Shown: positions 1 through 6,447 of the stretch, piece after piece
How the letters are laid out: every line of letters starts with the position of its first letter
How positions within the stretch are numbered: position 1 is the first letter of the stretch
Assembly (NCBI GenBank): GCA_021161765.1
Contig: JAGGZZ010000193.1
Location: 1-7,909, forward strand
Length of the DNA: 7,909 bases
Source of the DNA: Candidatus Methanophagales archaeon
GTDB taxonomy: Archaea; Halobacteriota; Syntropharchaeia; Alkanophagales; Methanospirareceae
Reading direction: 5' to 3'
Notes under the pieces: generated by a model
The model's input: only the letters and a program-made list of their open reading frames with translations
Database searches by the model: none
Told to the model about the DNA's origin: nothing
Made by a program: the position numbers and the translations under genes

Positions 1-468
1 ATTAACGTGAGAAGTCAATTGAGCTCTATTGAGAAGAATTATGACACACTATTTGAGAGGGTATTTGCAGAAGCTTTAAATCTTCATAATAGGTTTCCCT
101 ACATGGTCTTGGGGTATCTCTATTTACTTCCCAAGGTTGGATATGATTCAAATGCAGCAAAAGAAAATCGGGTGGTATTATCTGAGAGGTACAGCCTTGA
201 AAAGTATATCTTAAGCTTTTTATCTATTGCGAAGAGAACAAGCCCAAGCGATGTGCCTTGGAAATATGAGAAAGTATGCCTGTTGGTTGTTGATTTTGAA
301 AGCGACCCTCCGGAAGTTATGGATACTCTTCAAGTATTTCTGGGTAAAGGGCTGGTTAGCGAGAAATTTGCTCAGCTTTATACGTTTGAAGATTTAGCCA
401 TGAAGGATTTCTTTGATGAATTGTACAAACTAATGATGGAAAGATACTACTTATTGGGATTTCGATAA
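1..468 (+). CDS. C-terminal part of an uncharacterised protein, possibly a PD-(D/E)XK restriction endonuclease
   Basis: The reading frame is open from the first base of the window, so this is probably the 3' end of a longer gene. A GTG at position 7 is the first possible internal start but has no visible ribosome binding site. About 155 residues are seen. The start (INVRSQLSSIEKN), the following helix with EALNLH, and the hydrophobic strand RFPYMVLGYLYLLP are reminiscent of the region after the catalytic core in some type II restriction endonucleases. A second strand, KVCLLVVDF, follows at about residues 88-96 counted from the GTG. The catalytic acidic residues would lie upstream, outside the window, so the assignment is a weak pattern memory. 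The gene is more A+T-rich than the radical SAM gene after it, which would suit acquired DNA. It ends 18 nt before that gene, so the two may be co-transcribed. Confidence 0.5.
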   Translation: MNVRSQLSSIEKNYDTLFERVFAEALNLHNRFPYMVLGYLYLLPKVGYDSNAAKENRVVLSERYSLEKYILSFLSIAKRTSPSDVPWKYEKVCLLVVDFESDPPEVMDTLQVFLGKGLVSEKFAQLYTFEDLAMKDFFDELYKLMMERYYLLGFR

Positions 469-474
469 AGGTGA
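469..474 (+). promoter_or_regulatory. Shine-Dalgarno site of the radical SAM gene
   Basis: AGGTGA directly follows the TAA stop of the upstream gene and lies 12 nt before the ATG at 487. The same spacing recurs before other genes in the window. This supports 487 as the start and translation within a shared transcript. Confidence 0.6.
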
Positions 475-486
475 TGAACAGAGAAA

Positions 487-1530
487 ATGTCAAAGTACAA
501 CATCAACTGGAACATCACGCGCGAGTGTAATCTGCGATGCAAACACTGCTACTACGAAGCAGGCACGCCGTTAGCGGACGAACTCAGCACAGAGGAATCC
601 TTTGCACTCATAGACGAAATAGCAAACGTATTTGGCGACAACGCGAGCATCACATTTGGCGGTGGAGAAGCATTGCTGAGAGAAGACTTATTTGACCTCA
701 TTTGTTATTGTAGAGCGCGGGATTTGCACGTTGTGCTCGCATCAAATGGAACGTTGCTCAGCGAAGCCATCGCTGCTCGTTTGAAAAACGCGGGTGTCGA
801 AGACGTCATAATACCTATTGACGGCACTCAAAAGACGCATGACGCAATAAGAGGAGAAGGCGTCTTTGAGAAGGCGACAAAAAGTGCGAGAGCGGTTAGA
901 AAAGCGGGATTGGGTTTGGTGATTGACCCCTGCATAATGACGCAGAACGAGAAAGAGACGGGGAAGATTATTGACATAGCTGAGAATCTGGGTGCGAGAC
1001 AGTGCAGGTTTTTTCATTACGTCTCTATGGGCAGGGGAAAGGAAGTGATACCCGATAGTGAACTCAGCAGCGTCCAGTACGCACAGAACCTGATGCAGCT
1101 ATACGAAGAGCAGAACAGGAGAAAGGGACTCGAAATATGCACGACACAGGCATGTCAGTACTGGGTGATACTGAAGCGAAAAGAGGAAGAAGGACTTTTC
1201 GTTCCCGATTTCTTTTATACCGAGATTCCCGGCTGTCGAGCAGCTATCGGTATGCTTTCTATCAAACCAAACGGCGATGTCGTGCCATGTCCGCTGTTAG
1301 ATGTAAAAGCGGGAAATGTAAGGGAGATGGGTCTTCGTGAAATATTGAACTCAAAGGTCTTTGTTGACCTGCGAAATCGTGAGGTAAAAGGCAAGTGTGC
1401 CGCATGCAAATATAAAGACATCTGCGGCGGATGTCGCGTGAGGGCGTACCTGCATAGTGGCGATTATCTCGCTGAAGACCCGCTATGCACCGAAGATTTT
1501 TATCAGGAAGAAAAATCACAAAAACGCTGA
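487..1530 (+). CDS. Radical SAM/SPASM-domain protein, AhbC/AhbD-like
   Basis: A complete 347-aa radical SAM enzyme. The motif CNLRCKHC (C14, C18, C21) binds the [4Fe-4S] cluster that cleaves S-adenosylmethionine. FGGGEALLR (58-66) is the SAM-contacting GGE region, with Ala where Pro is usual. The C-terminal SPASM domain has the full seven-cysteine set: C250, C268 (in GDVVPC), C304, C307, C313, C316 and C334. These would hold two auxiliary [4Fe-4S] clusters. The ending CGGCRVRAY...GDYLAEDPLC resembles the archaeal and bacterial alternative heme pathway enzymes AhbC/AhbD (decarboxysiroheme to heme) and related cofactor- or peptide-maturing SPASM proteins. The family is clear but the substrate is not. 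No other heme gene is visible nearby. The start is supported by AGGTGA 12 nt upstream. The last few codons converge on, and may overlap, a transposase remnant, so the extreme C-terminus could be altered. Confidence 0.88.
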   Translation: MSKYNINWNITRECNLRCKHCYYEAGTPLADELSTEESFALIDEIANVFGDNASITFGGGEALLREDLFDLICYCRARDLHVVLASNGTLLSEAIAARLKNAGVEDVIIPIDGTQKTHDAIRGEGVFEKATKSARAVRKAGLGLVIDPCIMTQNEKETGKIIDIAENLGARQCRFFHYVSMGRGKEVIPDSELSSVQYAQNLMQLYEEQNRRKGLEICTTQACQYWVILKRKEEEGLFVPDFFYTEIPGCRAAIGMLSIKPNGDVVPCPLLDVKAGNVREMGLREILNSKVFVDLRNREVKGKCAACKYKDICGGCRVRAYLHSGDYLAEDPLCTEDFYQEEKSQKR

Positions 1531-2016
1531 GCGTTGATATACGTATCGTTGGTAACAGTGACCAATTCGTGAGTCACAGCGTTCAACGCGCCCAGAACGT
1601 TGAATCGCTTTCTGCCCGCAGGGGCTTTGATGAATAATCGCGTGAAACACTCCCTATATGCCAAGAAAAGGAGCCAGCACGAAATGCGCAGCATCAACAA
1701 AAAAGACCACTCTTTGACCGACTCGTGCTTCCTCGAGACGGGGTTCCAGATCCTCTTTCAGGAAACTTTCCTGCTTCTCGTGGTCTGCTTTAGCAGGAAT
1801 CATGCCCACCTTGCGAGGTGCCATCCCGATAGACTTGAGGAACTCCCTCACCCGATTTTCGCTGCGTTTAATCCCTGTCTGTTCTTCGATTTTAGCCATC
1901 GCTTCTTTAACGCTGGCAGGAAGGTGCTCGCGGAAGTATTCCTCGATAGTCGTTCTATGCGGGCTCATTTCACTTGAGGGTTGGTAAAACCTTAATAAAG
2001 TCTGTTTAAATCTGTT
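1503..2016 (-). pseudogene. IS630-family transposase remnant (truncated at both ends, frameshifted)
   Basis: On the - strand the frame is open from just below a stop at 2017-2019 and contains an ATG at 1968. It reads through typical IS630 transposase text: TIEEYFREHLPASVKEA, KRSENRVREFLKSIGM (second helix-turn-helix), KVGMIPAKADHEKQ, and VVFFVDAAHFVL, which carries the first catalytic Asp of the DDE triad. This frame stops at 1654-1656. Homology resumes at once in another frame with FTRLFIKAPAGRKRFNVLGA and THELVTVTNDTYINAQ, then fades near 1510-1530. Ten bases lie between the FLG and CFTR codons where nine are expected, so there is a one-base insertion near 1651-1660. The first N-terminal helix-turn-helix and the second Asp and Glu of the active site are missing, so it cannot be active. 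I saw no terminal inverted repeats. Confidence 0.87.
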
Positions 2017-2426
2017 CTAGGACCTTACCGATAAAAAGGCGCAATTTATGCCGGTGCTGAGTATATGTCTTTTTCTTTTGATTAGGCACTATTTCGGCTA
2101 ACTTCGGTATATCCTACATCAATGTCGCATATCCATCCAATTTGGAATGATATCCGGAACTTACTTCGTATATCCCCCCCTTTGGCCGACTGCTAACCTT
2201 CGTTTTCTTCAATCCCTTTTTCAATAAACGATTTCTTTATTATTAAATCCAATGTGCTTTTTATCTTTTCTATTTTCTTGTTGTATATAAAGTATAACTT
2301 CCTTCTATTTAAGACACAGATTTACACGGATTTACACGGCATGGACTTATTTTTAAGTTTAACATTGTTGATTGTTATCGTCTGTCTGCGTTAATCTGTG
2401 TCAATAACTTATTTTCCTGTCTTGTG
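2017..2426. other. Intergenic region without a convincing gene
   Basis: About 410 bp between the transposase remnant and the 3' end of the FAD gene. It is A+T-rich. From left to right it holds four ATATCC motifs at regular spacing (2109-2175), a 42-codon open - strand stretch ending at 2193 that may be a gene remnant, and an inverted repeat cluster beginning at 2313. No tRNA, rRNA or CRISPR pattern is visible. Confidence 0.7.
2107..2187. repeat. Four ATATCC motifs spaced 20-21 bp
   Basis: ATATCC occurs at 2109-2114, 2129-2134, 2150-2155 and 2170-2175, that is at steps of 20, 21 and 20 bp, close to two helical turns. The first and last copies sit in near-identical contexts, ACTTCGGTATATCC and ACTTCGTATATCC. 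The bases between motifs are not well conserved. It may be a decayed tandem repeat or an array of protein sites on one face of the helix. No gene start lies close by, so a regulatory role is unproven. Confidence 0.45.
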
Positions 2427-2447
2427 TTAATCTTGTGAAATCTCGTG
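2313..2447. repeat. ACACAGATTTACACGG-type palindromic repeat cluster
   Basis: Arm A at 2313-2340 is GACACAGA followed by ATTTACACGG twice (2320-2329 and 2330-2339). Arm B at 2381-2402, CTGCGTTAATCTGTGTC at its right end, is the reverse-complement type of arm A. Arm C at 2417-2447, CTGTCTTGTGTTAATCTTG and onwards, is a diverged direct copy of arm B about 36 bp away. Arms A and B can form a stem with a loop of about 40 nt in the transcript of the FAD gene. Arm C overlaps the stop codon and last codons of that gene. I know similar short A/T/CAC repeats as dispersed palindromic elements in many anaerobe genomes. Copy number here cannot be judged from one window. Confidence 0.6.
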
Positions 2448-3725
2448 GTTTAGGTTTTTTATTACCTCTTCTGCGCATTCAAAACCAGCTCGGATTGCAC
2501 CATTCATACTTCGCTCGGGATAGTTAGGTAAAGAAAACATCCCTGCAAGGTATAGCCCTTCAATATGCGAGGAATAAGGTAGAATCTTGTTTTTATAGCC
2601 AAGCTCATATATCGGTGCAGTGTACTTTTTCTTTGCCAATCCACACCACTTCACGTCCTTCCGGCGGAACTCAGGAAACATCTTCGCTATCCCGTCGAGA
2701 TACAAATCAATGACCTCTTCGTCGCTCCTTTTCCATATCGGGTCTTTTTCATCTTGCACATAAGACACCACATAAAATAAATTCTCGCCGTAGTCAGCAC
2801 GAGGAACAAAGTTTGTATGTTCGATAATAGCGCCAAAGGGCACCTCTGCCTTTATATTCAGCCAGTAAATGCCATCCATCAAACTTCTTTCCGTTCCAAA
2901 GAGAGCACAAATCGTGTTTTGGTACTTTATGTTATTGATTGAAAGTGTCTTAGTCAACGACGGCGTGGTTACGATAACGCTATCAGAAGCGATAAAGCCT
3001 TCGGATGTGTCCACACCGACGACTTTGTTATTTTCTATCGCAAGTTCCTTGACCTCACATCTGGTTCTCAATTCGCATCCTTGCAATTCGATTTTTTCCG
3101 CCATTTTGTCCACGAGTTGCTGAAATCCTCCTCGCAGATACCCCAAACGCTCTCCTTTAAATGTCCTGTTTGACCTCAGTTTTATCCTGCTCAGGAGCCA
3201 GGCAGCCGAAATGGAGTTGTACGAGCCAAATTTGCTCTTGAATAGCGGTTCAAAGAAATTCTCATACACAGACCGATTTGTTTTTTCAATCACCCATTTC
3301 GTTGCCGGGAACTCATCAAAGACCAGCGGGTCTTTTAGCCGGCGTGCACTGAGAACCGCCCTTGCCAAAAGAACCTTATCGAAAAAGGAGAGATAATCGA
3401 ACTTCAATATTTCGAGCGGCGTGTTCAGCCGATGGATTTTACCGTTTATGTAATAACCTGTGGTTCCTATGCGCCATTCGAGCTTTTCAAGCAAACCGAG
3501 CTCTCTGATTAGTTGTTGAATAAGAACATCGTCACGGAAAATATGATGATAGAATTTCTCGATGGAGTATCCTCCCCGGGCATAGCTGTTTGCTAAGCCA
3601 CCCAGATTCTCTTCCTCTTCCACGAGGATGACTTCTTCGCTGTCATTGTCACTGCCACGGTGCGTGCACAAAAAATAAGCAGCAGATAGGCCTGTAAGCC
3701 CGCCCCCTATCACTATTGTCCTCAT
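2427..3725 (-). CDS. FAD-dependent oxidoreductase, HemY/amine-oxidase-like
   Basis: A 432-aa flavoprotein of the NAD(P)/FAD-dependent amine oxidase superfamily (COG1232-like). The N-terminal Rossmann motif GGGLTGLSAAYFL (7-19) is followed by ILVEEEENLGGLANSY (33-48), which holds the acidic residue that binds the FAD ribose and the GG doublet typical of the family. The C-terminal FAD segment is LYLAG (391-395) and MNGAIRAG (407-414). There is no signal peptide or membrane helix, so it is probably cytosolic. The family includes protoporphyrinogen oxidases, phytoene desaturases and UDP-galactopyranose mutases, and a protoporphyrinogen oxidase label would be over-specific. Its position behind an Agl23-like glycosyltransferase suggests a sugar or polyprenyl substrate. 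There is no clear ribosome binding site before the ATG at 3725. A perfect 10-bp inverted repeat lies five bases upstream. The last residues, NHEISQD, are encoded by a repeat-like sequence. Confidence 0.85.
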   Translation of the reverse strand: MRTIVIGGGLTGLSAAYFLCTHRGSDNDSEEVILVEEEENLGGLANSYARGGYSIEKFYHHIFRDDVLIQQLIRELGLLEKLEWRIGTTGYYINGKIHRLNTPLEILKFDYLSFFDKVLLARAVLSARRLKDPLVFDEFPATKWVIEKTNRSVYENFFEPLFKSKFGSYNSISAAWLLSRIKLRSNRTFKGERLGYLRGGFQQLVDKMAEKIELQGCELRTRCEVKELAIENNKVVGVDTSEGFIASDSVIVTTPSLTKTLSINNIKYQNTICALFGTERSLMDGIYWLNIKAEVPFGAIIEHTNFVPRADYGENLFYVVSYVQDEKDPIWKRSDEEVIDLYLDGIAKMFPEFRRKDVKWCGLAKKKYTAPIYELGYKNKILPYSSHIEGLYLAGMFSLPNYPERSMNGAIRAGFECAEEVIKNLNHEISQD

Positions 3726-3730
3726 ACACT

Positions 3731-3753
3731 TTTTCTTTTTTACAAAAAGAAAA
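3731..3753. repeat. Perfect 10-bp inverted repeat before the FAD gene
   Basis: TTTTCTTTTT (3731-3740) and AAAAAGAAAA (3744-3753) are exact reverse complements around TAC. A related AAAAGAAAAA lies at 3762-3771. The hairpin sits between the glycosyltransferase stop (3836) and the FAD gene start (3725), five bases before the latter. It could be a terminator of the upstream gene, a leader hairpin, or a chance product of A/T-rich DNA. Confidence 0.45.
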
Positions 3754-3799
3754 CCTGTGCTAAAAGAAAAAGCTTATTGTACTTGTTTAGCTATGACGA

Positions 3800-3850
3800 A
3801 GGGGTGAGGAGTGGGTATCCCGTAAGCCAAACACCTCACACCTCACACCT
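3800..3850. repeat. Imperfect inverted repeat and CACACCT tandem at the 3' end of the glycosyltransferase gene
   Basis: AGGGGTGAGGAGTG (3800-3813) pairs with CACCTCACACCT (3832-3843) at 11 of 12 positions if two bases bulge. The loop is about 18 nt. The right arm continues as a short CTCACAC/CACACCT tandem to 3850. The TGA stop of the glycosyltransferase (3836-3838) lies inside this arm. It may act as a 3' stem-loop, or be a dispersed palindrome that has moved into the gene end. No U-run follows it directly on the - strand. Confidence 0.5.
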
Positions 3851-5443
3851 ATAAAACAACACAACGCCGATTTTAGTCGGTTCTTTGTCGATTCGCCGAA
3901 AAAACAAATAATCCGGCGATGCGAACGATAGACAATCGGATGCTGTTAATGGATAATTATACCACTGCATGATAGAACTGTTAAATTGGCAATATCCAGT
4001 GAGATTTTGCGCTCTATCCTGTTTATCCTGGGATATGAGGATTATTGGTGCATCAAGTTCTCGTTGACCGGGATTCCACTCTATCCTATTATAATGGCGC
4101 AGATGCCAGAGATATTGCGTTACTGCGGCGTTATCCACGACCTGGATTCTCGTTTCATAGCCCTCGTGCTCAGCGGAAACCTCGTTTACCTTTGCAACGA
4201 ACTCGTTAAAACTGCGGTGCGGTTGTGCTGCCTGCACCATGGGCTCGGCAGGGTCATCAAAATGATAATAATTCAGATTGACCGACGTGTATACGCAAAA
4301 AGCTAAGATAATAATCGTAAACACCGTAAAAACGGGTTTATATACGTTTAAATTTCTTTCAATACGGTTTAATGAAAGCTTTTCCGCCACGAACTTCCCC
4401 GCGATAAACGTTAGCGGCAGAAGCAAGTGAAGCAGAATCCATGGTGCCTTCTCGTGTATGCACGAATAAATAAAGAAGCTGCTGATTGCCCAGTAGGACA
4501 TAAAAATCATTAACAAGTCCTTTTTACGACGTGCGAAATACAAAATCCCGGCAATCCCAAAGACAAGAATTGGGAGTTCGTACAATGACGATAGCACGGC
4601 ATAAAAGTAAAAAGGACCTGTGGGCCCTGCACTGTATGACGCCCAGTGAGATACTGCACGGAAAAGCGCGAAAGAATCTTGCGGGTTTTTGAAGCCAAAG
4701 CTGTAAAAGGACGTGTAGATTATCGCGATGATTGACAACGAGATGGTAATCGGCAGCCAGTGAAGCTTTAAAACCGTCATTAATGCGTTTAAAGTACTTC
4801 GTTTGTAGGTGTAGAGGGCATAGAAGACAGCAAAAGAAAAGAAGATAAAGGAGATTATGTAGGCATTTTCTTTTGTGCACAACGCGAGAGCAAAGAGGAT
4901 AGATGCGAGATAGAGAAGAAGGGGCTTCCTTTTATCTATATAATGTATGATGCAGACTACGGCAGCTAATGAGAAGAACGCTATGTAAATGTCGTTTCTA
5001 AAAAAACGTGAATAATAAAGAAAAGAGGGTGAAATAGCGAGAAGAAAAGCGGTAATAAAACTGCCCTTAAAACCAAGCTGTTTCTTGAGCGCAAAGGGTA
5101 GTGCAACCAGAGCGACGCCAAAAAGAGCGGGCATTAGCCTGCTGATCCATTCGGTATCGCCAAATAAGCGGTACATCGCGGCGGTTAGATAATATAGAAA
5201 AGGGCCGTGCCACTTGGGGTCATACCCATACATGCCTTGTTTGAACAACAGATACGAAAAATGTGCATGCACGCTCTCGTCATGGTGGAACGGGCGAAAA
5301 TCGAGATTGTAGAATCTAAGAGCGAATGCGATTGCGATAAGCATAAAAGGCAGGTATAACTCAAGTTTATCAAATCTCAAGGAGCTGTTTCTTGGTTCCT
5401 GCATTGAGTCAACTTCCTGGGGCGAGGGCTTTATTCGTTCCAT
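3836..5443 (-). CDS. Agl23-like (TIGR03663 family) GT-C membrane glycosyltransferase
   Basis: A 535-aa polytopic membrane protein of the TIGR03663 family, called flippase activity-associated protein Agl23 in some annotations and related to the PMT/GT39 enzymes that use lipid-linked sugars. After a short hydrophilic N-terminus, the first membrane helix (about 30-45) leads into FHHDESVHAHFSYL. D55-E56 there is the acidic motif of GT-C enzymes in the first extracytoplasmic loop. GPFLYYL (80-86), YSRFFRNDIY (144-153) and CTKENAY (189-195) are further family landmarks. Roughly ten or more helices end near residue 385. About 150 soluble residues follow, probably outside the cell. The likely role is glycan transfer or assembly in surface glycosylation, with exact substrate unknown. 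The start may be Met14 (5402-5404), which has AGGA upstream, rather than Met1. The gene begins 77 nt after the AAA ATPase and ends within an inverted repeat. Confidence 0.85.
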   Translation of the reverse strand: MERIKPSPQEVDSMQEPRNSSLRFDKLELYLPFMLIAIAFALRFYNLDFRPFHHDESVHAHFSYLLFKQGMYGYDPKWHGPFLYYLTAAMYRLFGDTEWISRLMPALFGVALVALPFALKKQLGFKGSFITAFLLAISPSFLYYSRFFRNDIYIAFFSLAAVVCIIHYIDKRKPLLLYLASILFALALCTKENAYIISFIFFSFAVFYALYTYKRSTLNALMTVLKLHWLPITISLSIIAIIYTSFYSFGFKNPQDSFALFRAVSHWASYSAGPTGPFYFYAVLSSLYELPILVFGIAGILYFARRKKDLLMIFMSYWAISSFFIYSCIHEKAPWILLHLLLPLTFIAGKFVAEKLSLNRIERNLNVYKPVFTVFTIIILAFCVYTSVNLNYYHFDDPAEPMVQAAQPHRSFNEFVAKVNEVSAEHEGYETRIQVVDNAAVTQYLWHLRHYNRIEWNPGQRELDAPIILISQDKQDRAQNLTGYCQFNSSIMQWYNYPLTASDCLSFASPDYLFFRRIDKEPTKIGVVLFYRCEV

Positions 5444-5520
5444 CTTATGTTGCGCTATGAAAAAGAATTTGAAAGCGTTATCAAAGAAATATCATACATT
5501 TATTTGGAAAATAACCATTA

Positions 5521-6447
5521 CTAATTATCCCTATCATCTCCTTTAAAATCCTCTTGCCTTAACATTCTCGTCTTCAACTCATACTCCCTTATCCTCTCAC
5601 AAGGCTCCTCCGCCAACTTTTCCAAACCCGGATTCATCTCATCCAGCATACTCCATATCGCTTCGGTGCATATAAACTTAATATCCCTCCCGCTTTTCTT
5701 GTGTTCAACACAATCCATCGCCAGTTTATCGTATAATTCCTCATCCTCCAGCTCAACCCCCTTCCTCTCTGTATGTATCCTCAATATCTTCTTACACGCC
5801 TCAAAATCCGGTAACGGAATCTCAATCTTCTTCCCGAACCTGCTCATTACCGCCTCGTCTATTGCATCAGGCGTATTCGTTGCCGCAATCACCAGCACAA
5901 ATTTCTTCTCACTTGTTTTAGAACCAAACCCATCCAACTCCGCAAGCAAAGTAGATAACCCTCTCCTCGATTCCTCGTCTATATCTGCACCTCTGCTCAA
6001 CGCAATCGAATCGAACTCATCAATAAACACGACCGAAGGCGCTTCTTCTCTCGCTACCTCGAATAATACAGACATTATCTTCGGACTTTCGCCATAATAT
6101 TTCGACAGCATCTGACTTATTTTCACATCGAAAAAAGTTGCATCTATGTTCTTTGCGACTGCCGCCGCCATCAACGTCTTTCCTGTTCCCGGGGGTCCGT
6201 AAAACAAAATCGTGTTCCATGCTTCGATTGCTTTTGGCTTGTTCTCTATTATTCCAATCACAACTGATTTCTTTATCAAGTCCTTTACATTCTCTAAGCC
6301 ACCAATACCATCCCAGGAAGGCAAGTTCCCCTTCTCCTTTCGCATGACGTTATCTCTGATATACTGCTCGAATCCCGTTCTAGCTTCCGTTTCGGTTCCT
6401 TCACGCTCTTTCTTTGTTTCTGTTTCACTTACACCGGCTGTTTTCAT
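5521..6447 (-). CDS. AAA ATPase, Vps4/CdvC-like catalytic domain
   Basis: A 308-aa single-domain AAA protein. About 45 charged, probably flexible residues precede WDGIGGLENVKDLIKK, the usual start of a classic AAA module. Walker A is GPPGTGKT (84-91), the pore loop KYYGES (116-121), Walker B VVFIDEFD (139-146), sensor 1 AATN (188-191), and the sensor-2 region SGRDI (252-256). The arginine-finger stretch reads MSRFGKKIEIPLPD. Vps4 has two adjacent arginines here; this protein has Ser202-Arg203. The module resembles Vps4/katanin/CdvC, which remodel protein polymers such as ESCRT-III. It lacks the N-terminal MIT domain of those proteins, and I see no Vps4-type beta-domain insert. A 58-aa helical protein, whose gene overlaps this one by 23 nt, may supply the missing domain. 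GGTGA lies 12 nt before the ATG. No ESCRT-III-like gene is in the window, so the substrate is unknown. Confidence 0.88.
   Translation of the reverse strand: MKTAGVSETETKKEREGTETEARTGFEQYIRDNVMRKEKGNLPSWDGIGGLENVKDLIKKSVVIGIIENKPKAIEAWNTILFYGPPGTGKTLMAAAVAKNIDATFFDVKISQMLSKYYGESPKIMSVLFEVAREEAPSVVFIDEFDSIALSRGADIDEESRRGLSTLLAELDGFGSKTSEKKFVLVIAATNTPDAIDEAVMSRFGKKIEIPLPDFEACKKILRIHTERKGVELEDEELYDKLAMDCVEHKKSGRDIKFICTEAIWSMLDEMNPGLEKLAEEPCERIREYELKTRMLRQEDFKGDDRDN

Noticed and set aside
1651..1660. Programmed frameshifting in the IS630 transposase
   Set aside because: Some IS630 elements use it, but this copy is also cut at both ends and lacks the second half of the active site, so a decay mutation is simpler.
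1600..1977. 125-aa open frame on the + strand across the transposase remnant
   Set aside because: It is the antisense of clear IS630 transposase text and its translation resembles no protein family.
2313..2447. A CRISPR array
   Set aside because: The repeats are inverted and degenerate, and there are no unique spacers of constant length.
487..3725. A heme biosynthesis cluster made of the AhbC/D-like and HemY-like genes
   Set aside because: The genes are on opposite strands, separated by a transposase remnant and repeats, and the HemY-like family has many other substrates.
3986..4306. 106-aa open frame on the + strand opposite the glycosyltransferase
   Set aside because: It is antisense to a conserved membrane protein and has no ribosome binding site or recognisable domain.
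5666..6097. 143-aa open frame on the + strand opposite the AAA ATPase
   Set aside because: It is a Ser/Ile/Leu-rich antisense shadow of a conserved ATPase gene.
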